Source: Anaerolineales bacterium UBA2395
Lineage (GTDB): Bacteria; Chloroflexota; Anaerolineae; Anaerolineales; Villigracilaceae
Assembly: GCA_002343775.1 (NCBI GenBank)
Contig: DDSH01000019.1
Span: forward strand, 1,432 to 65,431
DNA length: 64,000 bases
Direction: 5' to 3'
The translations under genes and the position numbers were made by a program. Every line of letters starts with the position of its first letter. Position 1 is the stretch's first letter. This document shows, piece by piece, positions 34,856 through 44,007 of the stretch. Below the pieces are notes generated by a model, which ran no database searches, was not told where the DNA came from, and worked only from the letters and a program-made list of their open reading frames with translations.

Positions 34856-35911
34856 ATGGCTAGGATTTTTGATGTCATTGAATACCCCAATGAAATGACC
34901 GATGAGATCGTCCATCGCTTTCCCGAAGAGGGCATCGGCGATTTTCGCATCGGCTCGCAAGTGATCGTACGTGAAAGCCAGAGCGCGGTCTTCTTCCGCG
35001 ACGGCAATGCGCTGGATGTTTTCAAGCCAGGTCGTCACACCATCGCAACTGCGAACATTCCATTGCTAATTGACTGGATCGGCAAAGCGTTCAATGACCG
35101 CACCCCCTTCCCTGCGGAGGTGTATTTCGTCTCTCGCAAGGAATTTGCCAACAAGAAATGGGGCACCCCGCAGCCGATCATTGTCCGCAACCCGGGCATG
35201 GGATTGGGTGTGGCATTGCTCCAGGGCTTTGGTACCTACTCCTTCCAGGTGAAGGATCCGCAGCAGTTCGTCACCCAGATCGTCGGTGTGCAGCATACCT
35301 ATCGCACCAGCGATATCGAAGAGCGCCTGCGCACCATGCTTCTCTCCAAGCTGCAGGATGTGCTCGGCGAGACCGGCGCGAAGAATTCCGTGCCTGAAAT
35401 GATCGGTCTGACCGAGGAGATCGGCGCAGCGGTTCGCGCGAAGTCGAAGGATGATTTCGAAGCCATCGGTCTGACACTCAAGACCTTCTATATCGGAAAC
35501 CTCAAGCCGAGTGAAAAATCTGCCCAGGAATTGCGCGACATGGGCATGCTCGACATGGCAACCTACACCCAGCTGCAAGCTGCAGATGCGATGCGCGATG
35601 CTGCCAAGAACGAAGGCGGCGGCGCAGGTCTGACGGCTGGCATCGGCGCCGGTATGGGCATTGGCAACTTAATCCAGCAGGCAACCGCGGGTGGAATGCA
35701 GCAACAGTCCCAGCAGCAATCGAGCGGAGGCGGACAAGCCGCTTCTGGCGGCATGCCGGATGTGATGACTCCGTCCGAAGCGGCGGCGATCCTGCGGGTT
35801 TCTGAAGAGGATGTGAAAGCCGCCATCGAAGCCGGCGACTTGAAAGCCAAGAAACTCGGCAGCGCTTACCGCATTAGTAAAGCGGCATTGGAAGAGTTTT
35901 TGAAGGGCTAG
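34856..35911 (+). CDS. SPFH-domain protein with C-terminal excisionase-type HTH
   Basis: Protein of 351 residues. The first two thirds (about 25-240) form an SPFH/Band-7 domain of the YdjI/virion-core type: VIRESQ-like start, FFRDGNALDVFKPGRHTIAT, FAGNKKWGTP-like segment and LRDMGMLDMATYTQLQAADAM. A glycine/glutamine-rich linker follows (about 260-300). Instead of the usual zinc ribbon, the end is DVMTPSEAAAILRVSEEDV and KKLGSAYRISKAALEEFL, a helix-turn-helix of the MerR/excisionase class. Such HTHs bind DNA or act as adaptors. Role unknown. Confidence 0.85.
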   Translation: MARIFDVIEYPNEMTDEIVHRFPEEGIGDFRIGSQVIVRESQSAVFFRDGNALDVFKPGRHTIATANIPLLIDWIGKAFNDRTPFPAEVYFVSRKEFANKKWGTPQPIIVRNPGMGLGVALLQGFGTYSFQVKDPQQFVTQIVGVQHTYRTSDIEERLRTMLLSKLQDVLGETGAKNSVPEMIGLTEEIGAAVRAKSKDDFEAIGLTLKTFYIGNLKPSEKSAQELRDMGMLDMATYTQLQAADAMRDAAKNEGGGAGLTAGIGAGMGIGNLIQQATAGGMQQQSQQQSSGGGQAASGGMPDVMTPSEAAAILRVSEEDVKAAIEAGDLKAKKLGSAYRISKAALEEFLKG

Positions 35912-35927
35912 TAGCATCGAATATGAA

Positions 35928-35958
35928 AGAGGCTTCCTGTATGGGAAGCCTCTTTTTT
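35928..35958. terminator. bidirectional rho-independent terminator
   Basis: agaggcttcc / ggaagcctct stem with 6-base loop and a T-run, between the convergent SPFH and NAD(P)HX genes. Confidence 0.9.
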
Positions 35959-35970
35959 GTTTAACCCAGT

Positions 35971-37518
35971 TTATTCCAATTCTGCGAGCACCGCGGGGAT
36001 CGCATTCAGCACATCACCCGCCAATACCGAAGCCGTCGTTCCAATCTCGTCCGCAGCAAGCAAGCCCGCCTGCGCATGGATGAACGCCCCCGCCACGGCG
36101 GCATCGAAAGCATCCAAACCTTGTGCGCGAAGACCAACGATTACCCCCGCCAACACATCCCCCGTTCCGGCGCGGGCAAGGGCGGGCGTGGCAACTGGGA
36201 TGGTCGTTCTACGTCCATCTGGCGATGCGATCACGGTAAATGCGCCCTTCAACACAACGACATGCCCCCATTCTTTCGCGTATCGTTCAGCCACCTCTTC
36301 CCGCTTCGATTGAATTTCCTCGCGCGATAAACCCGTCAACACAGACATTTCACCCGGGTGCGGGGTCAACACGGTCCATGCGGGCAACTTCGTGTACCAG
36401 TCCGAAATCTGCGACACGTGACGCAATCCATCTGCATCGACCACCAATGGGATCTTGATGGAGGGTATTAAATTTTCAACGAACGCTCCCGTCACAGATC
36501 GACTCCCCAACCCAGAACCGATCAACATTGCCGTGGCGCGCCCGAAGTTTTCCAAGACTTTTGAAACTGCCTGCTCCGAGACGAATCCATTTTCGTGCGG
36601 AAGAAGAACCCATGTCGCTTCGGGGACGTGACCGGCAAGCGCGGCGTGCAGCGGCTCAGGCACAGCCATCGTCACCAACCCCGCACCGACGCGATACGCA
36701 GCCTTCCCAGCAAGCAAGGCTGCGCCAGTATAGGATGCGGACCCCGCTATTACGAAGGCAGTACCAAACGTCCCTTTGTGTGAAGCGGGCGACCGTTCCG
36801 GCAGCAAAGCCGAAACCATTTCCCAATCTGCCACTTCGGTTTTCACCGCAGACCAGGCACCCAGGTCTTCCGGCAAGCCAAGATCCACCACTTCCAGACT
36901 ACCGACAAATTCGAACGCAGGCAATTTCAACAAACCCTGTTTGACCGCCGCCATCGTCACCGTCAGGTCAGCGGGGATGGCTTCATCTGCGGTTTCACCT
37001 GAGTCACAATCCACGCCAGAGGGACAATCCACCGCAACAACGAAAGGAGAGGCGTCCATTTCGGATAGGATGACTTGCGCGCCAGCAAGGACCAGCGCCG
37101 CTTCTTTCTTAAGCGGAAGATTGATCCCCGTACCAAGCAGCCCATCCACCAGGACGGTTGTTTCGCTCAGGGCTTCGCCCAGCGACTCAAGATTCGGGTC
37201 GCTGGAAAATTGAAAGACATCCCCGCCCGCGTCGAGATACCGCGAGATGAGCGGGTCGTCCATCTTGCGGTTGACCAGATAGGCATGTGTGCGCCAACCC
37301 GCCCCCGCCAGCCAGGTCAATGCGACCAGCGCATCGCCGCCGTTGTTGCCCGAACCGACCAGCCCTGTGACCGTATCCCAGCCGTTTTCCTGCCCAAGCA
37401 CATGGATGATCTCAGCCAGCCCCTGCCCGGCATTTTCCATCATCTGAGCATAGGAAACACCTCTGGAGTCGGCTTCCTTTTCAATTTCACGCATTTGAGA
37501 GACAGTGACAAGTTTCAT
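35971..37518 (-). CDS. nnr: bifunctional NAD(P)H-hydrate epimerase / ADP-dependent dehydratase
   Basis: Repairs hydrated NAD(P)H. The protein has 515 residues in the fused YjeF form. The N-terminal epimerase (about 1-215) carries GSGNNGGDALVALTWLAG and VDCPSGVDCDSGE. The C-terminal ribokinase-like dehydratase (about 225-515) carries GSASYTGAALLAGKAAYRVG, LTPHPGEMSVLTG, VVLKGAFTVIASPDGR and ARAGTGDVLAGVI with the catalytic Asp. A short heptamer array lies 10 bases upstream of the start codon, in its promoter region. Confidence 0.95.
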   Translation of the reverse strand: MKLVTVSQMREIEKEADSRGVSYAQMMENAGQGLAEIIHVLGQENGWDTVTGLVGSGNNGGDALVALTWLAGAGWRTHAYLVNRKMDDPLISRYLDAGGDVFQFSSDPNLESLGEALSETTVLVDGLLGTGINLPLKKEAALVLAGAQVILSEMDASPFVVAVDCPSGVDCDSGETADEAIPADLTVTMAAVKQGLLKLPAFEFVGSLEVVDLGLPEDLGAWSAVKTEVADWEMVSALLPERSPASHKGTFGTAFVIAGSASYTGAALLAGKAAYRVGAGLVTMAVPEPLHAALAGHVPEATWVLLPHENGFVSEQAVSKVLENFGRATAMLIGSGLGSRSVTGAFVENLIPSIKIPLVVDADGLRHVSQISDWYTKLPAWTVLTPHPGEMSVLTGLSREEIQSKREEVAERYAKEWGHVVVLKGAFTVIASPDGRRTTIPVATPALARAGTGDVLAGVIVGLRAQGLDAFDAAVAGAFIHAQAGLLAADEIGTTASVLAGDVLNAIPAVLAELE

Positions 37519-37528
37519 GGTTGGGTGG

Positions 37529-37556
37529 GGTTGAAAGTATAAGATTGAAGGTTATT
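37529..37556 (-). repeat. short heptamer array upstream of nnr
   Basis: Four 7-nt units on the plus strand (ggttgaa, agtataa, gattgaa, ggttatt) between the divergent nnr and pirin genes. Confidence 0.6.
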
Positions 37557-37628
37557 TCTAAAGATATTCTAACCGATGCGGAAACAAGCCGGGGGTAAGG
37601 ATAAAAAAATTCGAAGCATCAAAATCGC

Positions 37629-38471
37629 ATGACAAACTTTAGAACCATTTCCACGATTATCGATCCCCAACTGGTTGTAGAAGGCGCGGGCGTTCTGTTG
37701 CGCCGCTCGTTCGGTCCGCACATCAGTAACAAATTTGACCCATTTCTTTTGTTCGATCACTTTGCCTTCAACAATCCCATCGAAGGACCCATCCGAGGGT
37801 TTCCCACCCACCCGCACCGTGGCATCGAAACCGTCACCTACATGCTCGAAGGCACCGTCCGTCATCGTGACAGCCTCGGCAACGCGGGAACCATTACCGA
37901 AGGCGACGTACAATGGATGACCAGCGGTCGCGGAATCCTGCACGAAGAAATGCCCCGCCGCAGCGAAAACGGAAATATTTATGGTTTCCAACTTTGGGTC
38001 AACCTGCCAGCCGCACAAAAAATGGGGCAGCCACGCTATCAGGAAGTTGCGACGAATACCATACCCGTCATTGAAAAGGACGGGGCAACGATTCGACTCG
38101 TGGCCGGAGAGATTGACGGTGTTCGCGGACCTGTGACCGAAATTGCCGCTGCGCCTCTTTACATGGATGTGAAACTGGCAGCGGGTACCCGGTTCAGTCA
38201 CCCCATCCCACGCGGACATACCGCGCTCTTGTATGTTTTCGAAGGGGTTGGCGAATTCGCAGGAGAGGTCGTGGAATCCGTCAGCATGGTGGTGCTCAAT
38301 GACGACGGCGAAAGTCTCGAGGTCAAGACCGAAGCGGGCGTGCGCTTCATGCTCATGGCTGGCGCTCCATTCAAGGAGCCAATTTTCCCATACGGTCCCT
38401 TTGTCATGAATACAAAAGAAGAGATCGAGGAGACCATTCGGGAATTGCGAAACGGGACGTTCATCAAGTAA
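37629..38471 (+). CDS. pirin family bicupin protein
   Basis: Cytoplasmic metal-binding bicupin of 280 residues. The pirin metal ligands lie in FPTHPHRGIETVTYMLEG (about residues 58-75) and SGRGILHEEMP (about residues 100-110), giving the His-His-His-Glu set. The family includes quercetinase-like dioxygenases and redox regulators, and the actual activity is unknown. It is divergent from nnr and closed by a strong terminator. Confidence 0.92.
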   Translation: MTNFRTISTIIDPQLVVEGAGVLLRRSFGPHISNKFDPFLLFDHFAFNNPIEGPIRGFPTHPHRGIETVTYMLEGTVRHRDSLGNAGTITEGDVQWMTSGRGILHEEMPRRSENGNIYGFQLWVNLPAAQKMGQPRYQEVATNTIPVIEKDGATIRLVAGEIDGVRGPVTEIAAAPLYMDVKLAAGTRFSHPIPRGHTALLYVFEGVGEFAGEVVESVSMVVLNDDGESLEVKTEAGVRFMLMAGAPFKEPIFPYGPFVMNTKEEIEETIRELRNGTFIK

Positions 38472-38477
38472 ACTCAT

Positions 38478-38505
38478 GGGCGAGGCAACTCGCCCAATTT
38501 TTTTT
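38478..38505 (+). terminator. rho-independent terminator
   Basis: gggcgag / ctcgccc stem with a 4-base loop and an eight-T run, just after the pirin gene. Confidence 0.92.
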
Positions 38506-38519
38506 GCATGGAGGCGTAA

Positions 38520-38984
38520 ATGACACAGGTTGTGTATGGTCCGCGCTTGGGAAAGGAAGGACAACTTCGCGTTGGGTGCAGCGCGGTCATCTTCGACAAG
38601 ACGCGCGAGAAGGTCTTGCTCACCCAACGAGCGGATAATGGTCACTGGTGCCTGCCGGGTGGTCACATGGAGTCGGGGGAAAGCGCTGCCGAGGCGTGCG
38701 AACGCGAGGTTTGGGAGGAAACGGGGCTAAAAGTCCGCGCGATGCGCCTGCTGGGAGTGTACAGCAACCCGGATCAGTTGGTCATTTACGAGGACGGGAA
38801 CAAGGCATTCTTTGTGGTATTAAATTTCGAAGTGCAGGTATTGGAAGGCAAAGTGGGTCTAAGCGACGAAACCACTGATTTTGGCTGGTTCTCGCTTTCA
38901 GAAATGGCGTCCATGCGGATCCATGCCAACCACCAAATGCGAGTGGAGGATGCGCTCCGAGGCGGCGAGACGGTTATGAAGTGA
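38520..38984 (+). CDS. NUDIX hydrolase
   Basis: Hydrolyses nucleoside diphosphates linked to another moiety. The protein has 154 residues. The Nudix box is GGHMESGESAAEACEREV followed by WEETGL (about residues 46-69), fitting GX5EX7REUXEEXGU completely. The start has GGAGG upstream. Substrate unknown. Confidence 0.93.
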   Translation: MTQVVYGPRLGKEGQLRVGCSAVIFDKTREKVLLTQRADNGHWCLPGGHMESGESAAEACEREVWEETGLKVRAMRLLGVYSNPDQLVIYEDGNKAFFVVLNFEVQVLEGKVGLSDETTDFGWFSLSEMASMRIHANHQMRVEDALRGGETVMK

Positions 38985-39025
38985 TGAGGTTTAAGATCTT
39001 CTGCCCCTACTTATATACCATCTAC

Positions 39026-39059
39026 AAACACGCTACTAATTTTACATAGGCGTGTTTTT
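39026..39059 (+). terminator. hairpin terminator
   Basis: aaacacgc / gcgtgttt stem with a 16-base loop and TTTTT after the NUDIX gene. Confidence 0.7.
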
Positions 39060-39086
39060 CATTTAAACTTTATACACGGAGAAATC

Positions 39087-39647
39087 ATGTTACAGAATCT
39101 TTCACACAAATTTTATCAATGGGCAAAGGGCTGGCTGGTGCTCGTCCTGCTGGCGTTGGATATCTTCTTTGCAGGTTTCCTTATGCCGCTCGTCGGTGGG
39201 TTGATGCAAGGCGGACAGGGCGACATTCAACCGCTGGATCTGATGTTCTTTGCCACACCCGACCAGACCTTTGACATGATCGAGAAATATGGCGATGCGG
39301 GTCGTGCGTTCTACCGCAACGTGGAGCTGACCGTGGATATCGTCTACCCGATCGTTTACCTCTTCGCTTTTGGGTTGCTGATCTCGTGGCTCTTTAAACG
39401 CGGCTTTTCCCCCGATAGCAAGATGATGAAATTAAATGTCATGCCGCTCGGCGCCTGGTTCTTCGACCTGCTCGAAAACCTCAACATCGTTACCCTGCTC
39501 GCGATGCATCCTGCAAAACCCGCTTTCATGGCGTGGCTGCTGATGATCCTCACCACTGCTAAATGGCTGTTTGCCTTTGCGAGTATTGCCTTGATCCTGA
39601 TCGGGCTGGCAATGGCGACCAGGAATGGATTTAGAAAGCAAATCTAG
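39087..39647 (+). CDS. four-helix membrane protein, unknown function
   Basis: Unrecognised protein of 186 residues. Membrane helices are predicted at about residues 15-38, 84-104, 115-135 and 153-176. The first extracellular loop is acidic (about 45-80). It starts with GGAGAA upstream. Its stop overlaps the stop of the convergent DinB gene by four bases. Confidence 0.7.
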   Translation: MLQNLSHKFYQWAKGWLVLVLLALDIFFAGFLMPLVGGLMQGGQGDIQPLDLMFFATPDQTFDMIEKYGDAGRAFYRNVELTVDIVYPIVYLFAFGLLISWLFKRGFSPDSKMMKLNVMPLGAWFFDLLENLNIVTLLAMHPAKPAFMAWLLMILTTAKWLFAFASIALILIGLAMATRNGFRKQI

Positions 39648-40069
39648 ACCGTATACCGTTTGTTCCAACTTGCAGGAAAGGTCAAACCATTCCCGTACAC
39701 AAAGCGGATCAACTGTCCATGATGCTGGGTTTCATGCTCAAGCAAGTCGAATGCGAGGCTAACTTGCGTGTCATTCAGGCTCATGAAATCCATCTGAGCC
39801 AGTCGCTCCTGGGTTTCTTTCAATGCTGCCAACGCTGCATGTTTGACACGCGGTGTTTGCAAACTACACGAAAAGCCCCGCCAACCACCCGTTTCGATGG
39901 CTTTGATGTAACTCTCACGTGCGCCGACAATACACCAAAGTTGACCCGAAATCCGGTTGGAAGGCAGGTTGGGCAAATCGGCACCAAGGGAAGCTTCATC
40001 GAGATGAGCGACCAGATCACACGTAAGTTGAAAGGCGCGGTCAAGATTCGATTTTAGTTGGTCAAGCAT
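39644..40069 (-). CDS. DinB-like four-helix protein
   Basis: Protein of 141 residues of the DinB/YfiT superfamily, often metal-dependent and thiol-related. The C-terminal histidine pair of the metal site is in LLEHETQHHGQLIRF (about residues 110-124). A further ligand would come from the first helix region (QLTCDLVAHLDE). Substrate unknown. It follows the methyltransferase on the same strand by 13 bases. Confidence 0.78.
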   Translation of the reverse strand: MLDQLKSNLDRAFQLTCDLVAHLDEASLGADLPNLPSNRISGQLWCIVGARESYIKAIETGGWRGFSCSLQTPRVKHAALAALKETQERLAQMDFMSLNDTQVSLAFDLLEHETQHHGQLIRFVYGNGLTFPASWNKRYTV

Positions 40070-40082
40070 ACATCATCTCCTG

Positions 40083-40775
40083 CTAGGTTTTGAGCCACCA
40101 CACCCCCGTACATTCCGGCAGGATGACCCAATGCTTCTCCACCACTTTGTTCCCAAGTTCATCGCCAAAGAAAAAGCGGGAGAGTTCTTCGGCTTCCGCA
40201 AGTGACTTGAATTGATAGTCGGTGCGGATCCATTTGAATTGGAATCCTTTTTCGTCCAACCAGGGGTAGAAATCTTTGAGGTGATCTAACTTGATCGGCG
40301 CTTCATTGCCCGTGCCCAGCGACTCGAACAGGACGATGAAACTTCCCGGCTTGAGGACGCGCCGCATTTCATTCATCCAGTTTTCCAATTCCTCACGCCA
40401 TGTATCCGGGTTCCACACGGCAAGATAACTGACGCTCCAGCCGGAAACTGCCAGGTCCGCAACAGCATCTGCGACGGGTAACTTGCGATGATCGGCGACA
40501 TCTGCCTGCCAGTTAGTCTGTCCGGCAGCGGTGAACTTCGCGCGGCAAACCCGCAACATTTCATCCGAAATGTCGAAGGCGTGGACACGAGTCACATACG
40601 GAGCGAGCAAACAGGCTAATCGTCCGGTGCCCGCTCCAAGGTCCAGAACGATGCGTTTTTCCAACGGTGTGATCTCCCGCAGGGATTTGAGAATATTTCC
40701 CTGATGATCCTCTCGGGCGATCAGCGCTTCATACTTATCCCCTTCGGTTTTATAGATTTCTTCTTGTGTAGGCAT
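40083..40775 (-). CDS. class I SAM-dependent methyltransferase
   Basis: Small-molecule methyltransferase of 230 residues. SAM motif I is VLDLGAGTGRLACLLA (about residues 44-59), followed by HAFDISDEML and the late VLKPGSFIVLFESLGTG. A -10 box on this strand at 40782 is six bases before the ATG at 40775. This rules out the open extension to 40790 and implies a leaderless message. Substrate unknown. Confidence 0.88.
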   Translation of the reverse strand: MPTQEEIYKTEGDKYEALIAREDHQGNILKSLREITPLEKRIVLDLGAGTGRLACLLAPYVTRVHAFDISDEMLRVCRAKFTAAGQTNWQADVADHRKLPVADAVADLAVSGWSVSYLAVWNPDTWREELENWMNEMRRVLKPGSFIVLFESLGTGNEAPIKLDHLKDFYPWLDEKGFQFKWIRTDYQFKSLAEAEELSRFFFGDELGNKVVEKHWVILPECTGVWWLKT

Positions 40776-40781
40776 TCTACA

Positions 40782-40787
40782 ATTATA
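40782..40787 (-). promoter_or_regulatory. -10 box TATAAT for a leaderless mRNA (minus strand)
   Basis: TATAAT on the minus strand, six bases before the methyltransferase ATG. Confidence 0.6.
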
Positions 40788-40862
40788 CATAAAACAGCTC
40801 GTTGGCAGGGTTACCCTGCGCCGCGTTTATGCTATTCTGCCTGGAGCCAAAGGAGAGAGACC

Positions 40863-41276
40863 ATGCAACCTGAACATCAATTTAATTTTTGGATCGGCGA
40901 ATGGGATTGCACGTGGGCAGACGACGGTCGGGCTACCAATCATGTCCTGCGCATTCTGGGTGGTAATGTGATCCAGGAGAATTTTTCCGCGCAGGATCTA
41001 AAGGGCATGAGCGTTTCATGCTATGACGCGGAGCGGGGTCTATGGTGCCAGACCTGGGTGGACAACTCGGGCAGTTATCTGGATTTCACCGGGGGATTCG
41101 AGGGTGAAAAAATGATCCTCGCACGCGATGCCATCGTACAGGGTGAGGCATGCAAACAAAGGATGGTCTGGTACAACATCAAACCGGATCATTTCGATTG
41201 GAACTGGGAGCGTTCTGACGATGGCGGGCAAACCTGGCAGGTCAAGTGGCAGATCAAGTACACACGCAAAACTTAA
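40863..41276 (+). CDS. hypothetical protein (DUF1579-like beta-barrel)
   Basis: Protein of 137 residues rich in Trp and Asp with short beta strands: FNFWIGEWDCTWADDG at the start, GGNVIQENFS, WCQTWVDNSGSYLDFTGGFEG and MVWYNIKPDHFDWNWERSDDG. The pattern recalls small lipocalin-like DUF1579 proteins. The ATG has AGGAGAGAG upstream. The open frame before 40863 overlaps the divergent methyltransferase gene and is not used. Confidence 0.72.
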   Translation: MQPEHQFNFWIGEWDCTWADDGRATNHVLRILGGNVIQENFSAQDLKGMSVSCYDAERGLWCQTWVDNSGSYLDFTGGFEGEKMILARDAIVQGEACKQRMVWYNIKPDHFDWNWERSDDGGQTWQVKWQIKYTRKT

Positions 41277-41281
41277 CCCGC

Positions 41282-41287
41282 TATAAT
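41282..41287 (+). promoter_or_regulatory. -10 box TATAAT for a leaderless mRNA
   Basis: TATAAT ends six bases before the ATG at 41294. It lies just after the stop codon of the previous gene. Confidence 0.62.
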
Positions 41288-41293
41288 TGGCGG

Positions 41294-41770
41294 ATGCCAA
41301 CCCTTTCCCCCTCTGCCCAGAAAATTCAAGACATTCTCAACACACTCGGGTACGACTACACCGTGGTCGAACACGCTGAATCCACGCGCACGGCGCAGGA
41401 AGCCGCCGACCGCGCAGGTTGTCAGATTGGGCAGATCGTCAAGTCGTTGATCTTTCGCGGCAAGGCAAGCGGCAAGCCGATCCTGATTCTAGCGTCGGGT
41501 CCGAATCGCGTGAACGAAAAACTCATCGGTGAGTATGCGGGTGAACCCATCGGCAAAGCGGATGCGGATTTTGTCCGCGCTGTGACCGGTTTTGTCATCG
41601 GCGGAGTGCCGCCCATCGGTCACGCTGAGAAAATGGAAACCTATCTAGACGAAGACTTTTTGCAGTATCCGACCATTTGGGCAGCCGCCGGTACGCCGAA
41701 CGCCATCTTTGAATTGAAGACGGAAGACCTGCAAAAGATGACCGGGGGAAAGGTCGTTTCGATCAAGTAA
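41294..41770 (+). CDS. YbaK/EbsC-type aminoacyl-tRNA deacylase
   Basis: Trans-acting editing protein of 158 residues related to YbaK/ProX, which hydrolyses mischarged tRNAs such as Cys-tRNA-Pro or Ala-tRNA-Pro. Typical segments are VVEHAESTRTAQEAADRAG, QIVKSLIFRG (conserved Lys), ATGFVIGGVPPIGH-like AVTGFVIGGVPPIGH and AAAGTPNAIFELKTEDL. The exact tRNA specificity is unknown. The start is set by the adjacent -10 box. Confidence 0.9.
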   Translation: MPTLSPSAQKIQDILNTLGYDYTVVEHAESTRTAQEAADRAGCQIGQIVKSLIFRGKASGKPILILASGPNRVNEKLIGEYAGEPIGKADADFVRAVTGFVIGGVPPIGHAEKMETYLDEDFLQYPTIWAAAGTPNAIFELKTEDLQKMTGGKVVSIK

Positions 41771-41803
41771 GTTCCATCAATAATCATTGTCAAGGAGGCT
41801 GGC

Positions 41804-42544
41804 GTGGCTGATTTCTTTTCTGTGGATGTGACGGAAGTTCCCCTTCAATTATTTGGTCCCAAACATCTGGCTGTGATCGTCATTTTTATGTTGACATGGC
41901 TTTCTTTTTTCTACTTCCGAAACGTATGGAATGAAAAACAAAAGAATACGATCCGGATGACGTTGGCGATCCTGCTTGCCGTTTCAGAAATCAGCATTCA
42001 TGTCTGGTGGGCGTACTGGGGAATTTGGAACATCCAAACCACCCTGCCATTGCATTTGTGCAGTGTGATGGTTTGGGTGACCGTGTATGCCGCCCTGACC
42101 AAAAATCGCAATACATATGAATTCGCTTATTTCCTCGGTATTGCAGGCGCTTTACAGGCATTTCTCACCCCGGCGGATGGAGCGATGTATGACATTCCTC
42201 ATTTCCGAATCATGCAAACCCTGGTCGCCCACGGACTGTTGATCACCATCCCCATTTTCATGACTGTGGTGGAAGGGTTCCGTCCTACCTTGTCGTCGTT
42301 CAAACGCATCTTCATCTGGACGAACATTTACATGGTCGCCATCTTTTTTCTCAACCGTGCCATTGGCAGCAACTATCTTTTCATCGCGGAGAAACCACCT
42401 TCCCCAACCCTGATGGATGCACTCTCGCCGTGGCCCTGGTACATCCCACAATTGGAGATACTGGCGTTCATCATGTTGTTCATTCTTTATATTCCATTCC
42501 TGATCAAGGATAAATTTTTTACAGCAAAAGTCCAAACTACATAA
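41804..42544 (+). CDS. TIGR02206/YwaF family membrane protein
   Basis: Integral membrane protein of 246 residues with about six or seven helices. The family signature region is LPLHLCSVMVWVTVYAAL (about residues 83-100). Further landmarks are GIAGALQAFLTPAD and LVAHGLLITIPIFM. Function unknown in the whole family. GTG start with AAGGAGG upstream. Confidence 0.82.
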   Translation: MADFFSVDVTEVPLQLFGPKHLAVIVIFMLTWLSFFYFRNVWNEKQKNTIRMTLAILLAVSEISIHVWWAYWGIWNIQTTLPLHLCSVMVWVTVYAALTKNRNTYEFAYFLGIAGALQAFLTPADGAMYDIPHFRIMQTLVAHGLLITIPIFMTVVEGFRPTLSSFKRIFIWTNIYMVAIFFLNRAIGSNYLFIAEKPPSPTLMDALSPWPWYIPQLEILAFIMLFILYIPFLIKDKFFTAKVQTT

Positions 42545-42554
42545 AGCATCTACC

Positions 42555-42584
42555 CTGCCCGGTCAAAATACCGGGCAGTTTTTT
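42555..42584 (+). terminator. rho-independent terminator
   Basis: ctgcccggt / accgggcag stem with a 6-base loop and a six-T run. Confidence 0.92.
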
Positions 42585-42689
42585 GCCTGTATTTGGAACC
42601 TTCAACACAGTCCCAAATACAGATTTTTCGTTTGCAATCGGACATCCTTTGTCGTAAAATGCGGACATAGACCAACCAAAGGAGAGAAA

Positions 42690-43817
42690 ATGGTAACAAA
42701 AGAAAAACCCGATTCCCGCCCCATGACCGAGGAAGCCGACTTCCTCCAGATCAAATCGTTCGACCACGTCCACTTTTATGTGGGCAACGCCAAACACGCC
42801 ATGTACTATTGGTGGAAGGCATTTGGCTTCAAACCCGTTGCATATTCAGGGTTAGAGACCGGTAACCGCGACTTCGCCTCGTATGTACTCGAATCGGGGC
42901 AGGCGCGGTTTGTTGTTTCTGCGCCCTATTCCCCCTCCAGCCCGCTGGCATCGCATCACATGGTACACGGCGACGGCGTTAAGATCATTGCCCTTGAAGT
43001 GGACGATGTCGAAAAAGCCTGGCGCGAAACCACCGCCCGCGGAGGAAAATCTGCCTGGGCGCCGCGTGAAGAAAAAGATGACCACGGCATTTACCGCAGT
43101 TCTGCCATCTACACATACGGCGAAACCATCCACGCCTTTATCGACCGTGATGATTACAAAGGCACCTTCGCACCAACCTATCGCCCGCTCAAACACGAAA
43201 CTGAATCCACCGGTCTTGCCGCCATCGATCACATCGTCGGCAACGTACAACTCGGTAAGATGAATCACTGGGTCAACTTCTATCATCAAGTGATGGGTTT
43301 CCGTCAACTCATGCACTTTGACGACAAAGATATCTCCACTGAATACTCCGCGCTGATGTCCAAGGTTATGCAAAATGGAAACGGACGCGTCAAATTCCCC
43401 ATCAATGAACCGGCAGATGGCAAACGCAAAAGCCAGATCGAAGAGTATCTCGACTACTACATGTCGCCCGGCGCGCAGCATATCGCCATCATCACCGGTG
43501 ACATCATTGATACCGTTGATAAACTTCGCAAGAACGGCGTCGAATTTTTGCGCGTGCCCGATACCTACTACGAAATGCTGCCCGACCGCGTCGGCAAGAT
43601 CAAGGAAGATTTCAAGACCATCCACGAACTCGGCATCCTCGTAGACAAAGACGACGAAGGCTACCTGCTGCAAATCTTCACGCGCCCCATTCAAGACCGC
43701 CCCACCATGTTCATCGAGGTCATTCAACGCCACGGCGCGCAGGGATTCGGCAAAGGCAACTTCAAAGCCCTGTTCGAATCGCTTGAACTGGAGCAGGAAC
43801 GACGTGGCAATTTATAG
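42690..43817 (+). CDS. hpd: 4-hydroxyphenylpyruvate dioxygenase
   Basis: Converts 4-hydroxyphenylpyruvate to homogentisate in tyrosine catabolism, with non-haem iron. The protein has 375 residues in two vicinal-oxygen-chelate halves. Iron ligands are the His of AIDHIVGNVQ (about residue 179), the His of GAQHIAIIT (about residue 262) and the Glu of MFIEVIQR (about residue 341). The C-terminal GFGKGNFKALFESLELEQ is diagnostic. The homogentisate dioxygenase gene lies 1.5 kb downstream. ATG with AAGGAGAG upstream. Confidence 0.96.
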   Translation: MVTKEKPDSRPMTEEADFLQIKSFDHVHFYVGNAKHAMYYWWKAFGFKPVAYSGLETGNRDFASYVLESGQARFVVSAPYSPSSPLASHHMVHGDGVKIIALEVDDVEKAWRETTARGGKSAWAPREEKDDHGIYRSSAIYTYGETIHAFIDRDDYKGTFAPTYRPLKHETESTGLAAIDHIVGNVQLGKMNHWVNFYHQVMGFRQLMHFDDKDISTEYSALMSKVMQNGNGRVKFPINEPADGKRKSQIEEYLDYYMSPGAQHIAIITGDIIDTVDKLRKNGVEFLRVPDTYYEMLPDRVGKIKEDFKTIHELGILVDKDDEGYLLQIFTRPIQDRPTMFIEVIQRHGAQGFGKGNFKALFESLELEQERRGNL

Positions 43818-44007
43818 TCTCAGACGCACCGCCGCATCGACTCAACCCGACGCCTGACTCTGTTTGCCGGATCCGCTGCCCCGTTTGAAGCGAGCCGGTC
43901 CCTGTCAGCCAATATAGTATTTTTGGGTCAGATGACGAAATCCCGTTCCCGAATTACACTCAGATGCAGAGACGGTCAAAATCCAAATTGAAAATGGGAA
44001 GGGCAAC

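Noticed and set aside
37569..38666. 365-codon minus-strand reading frame opposite the pirin gene
   Set aside because: It is the mirror of a well-supported pirin coding sequence and crosses the terminator and the start of the NUDIX gene.
42852..43733. 293-codon minus-strand reading frame opposite hpd
   Set aside because: Shadow of 4-hydroxyphenylpyruvate dioxygenase, no ribosome binding site or conserved motif.
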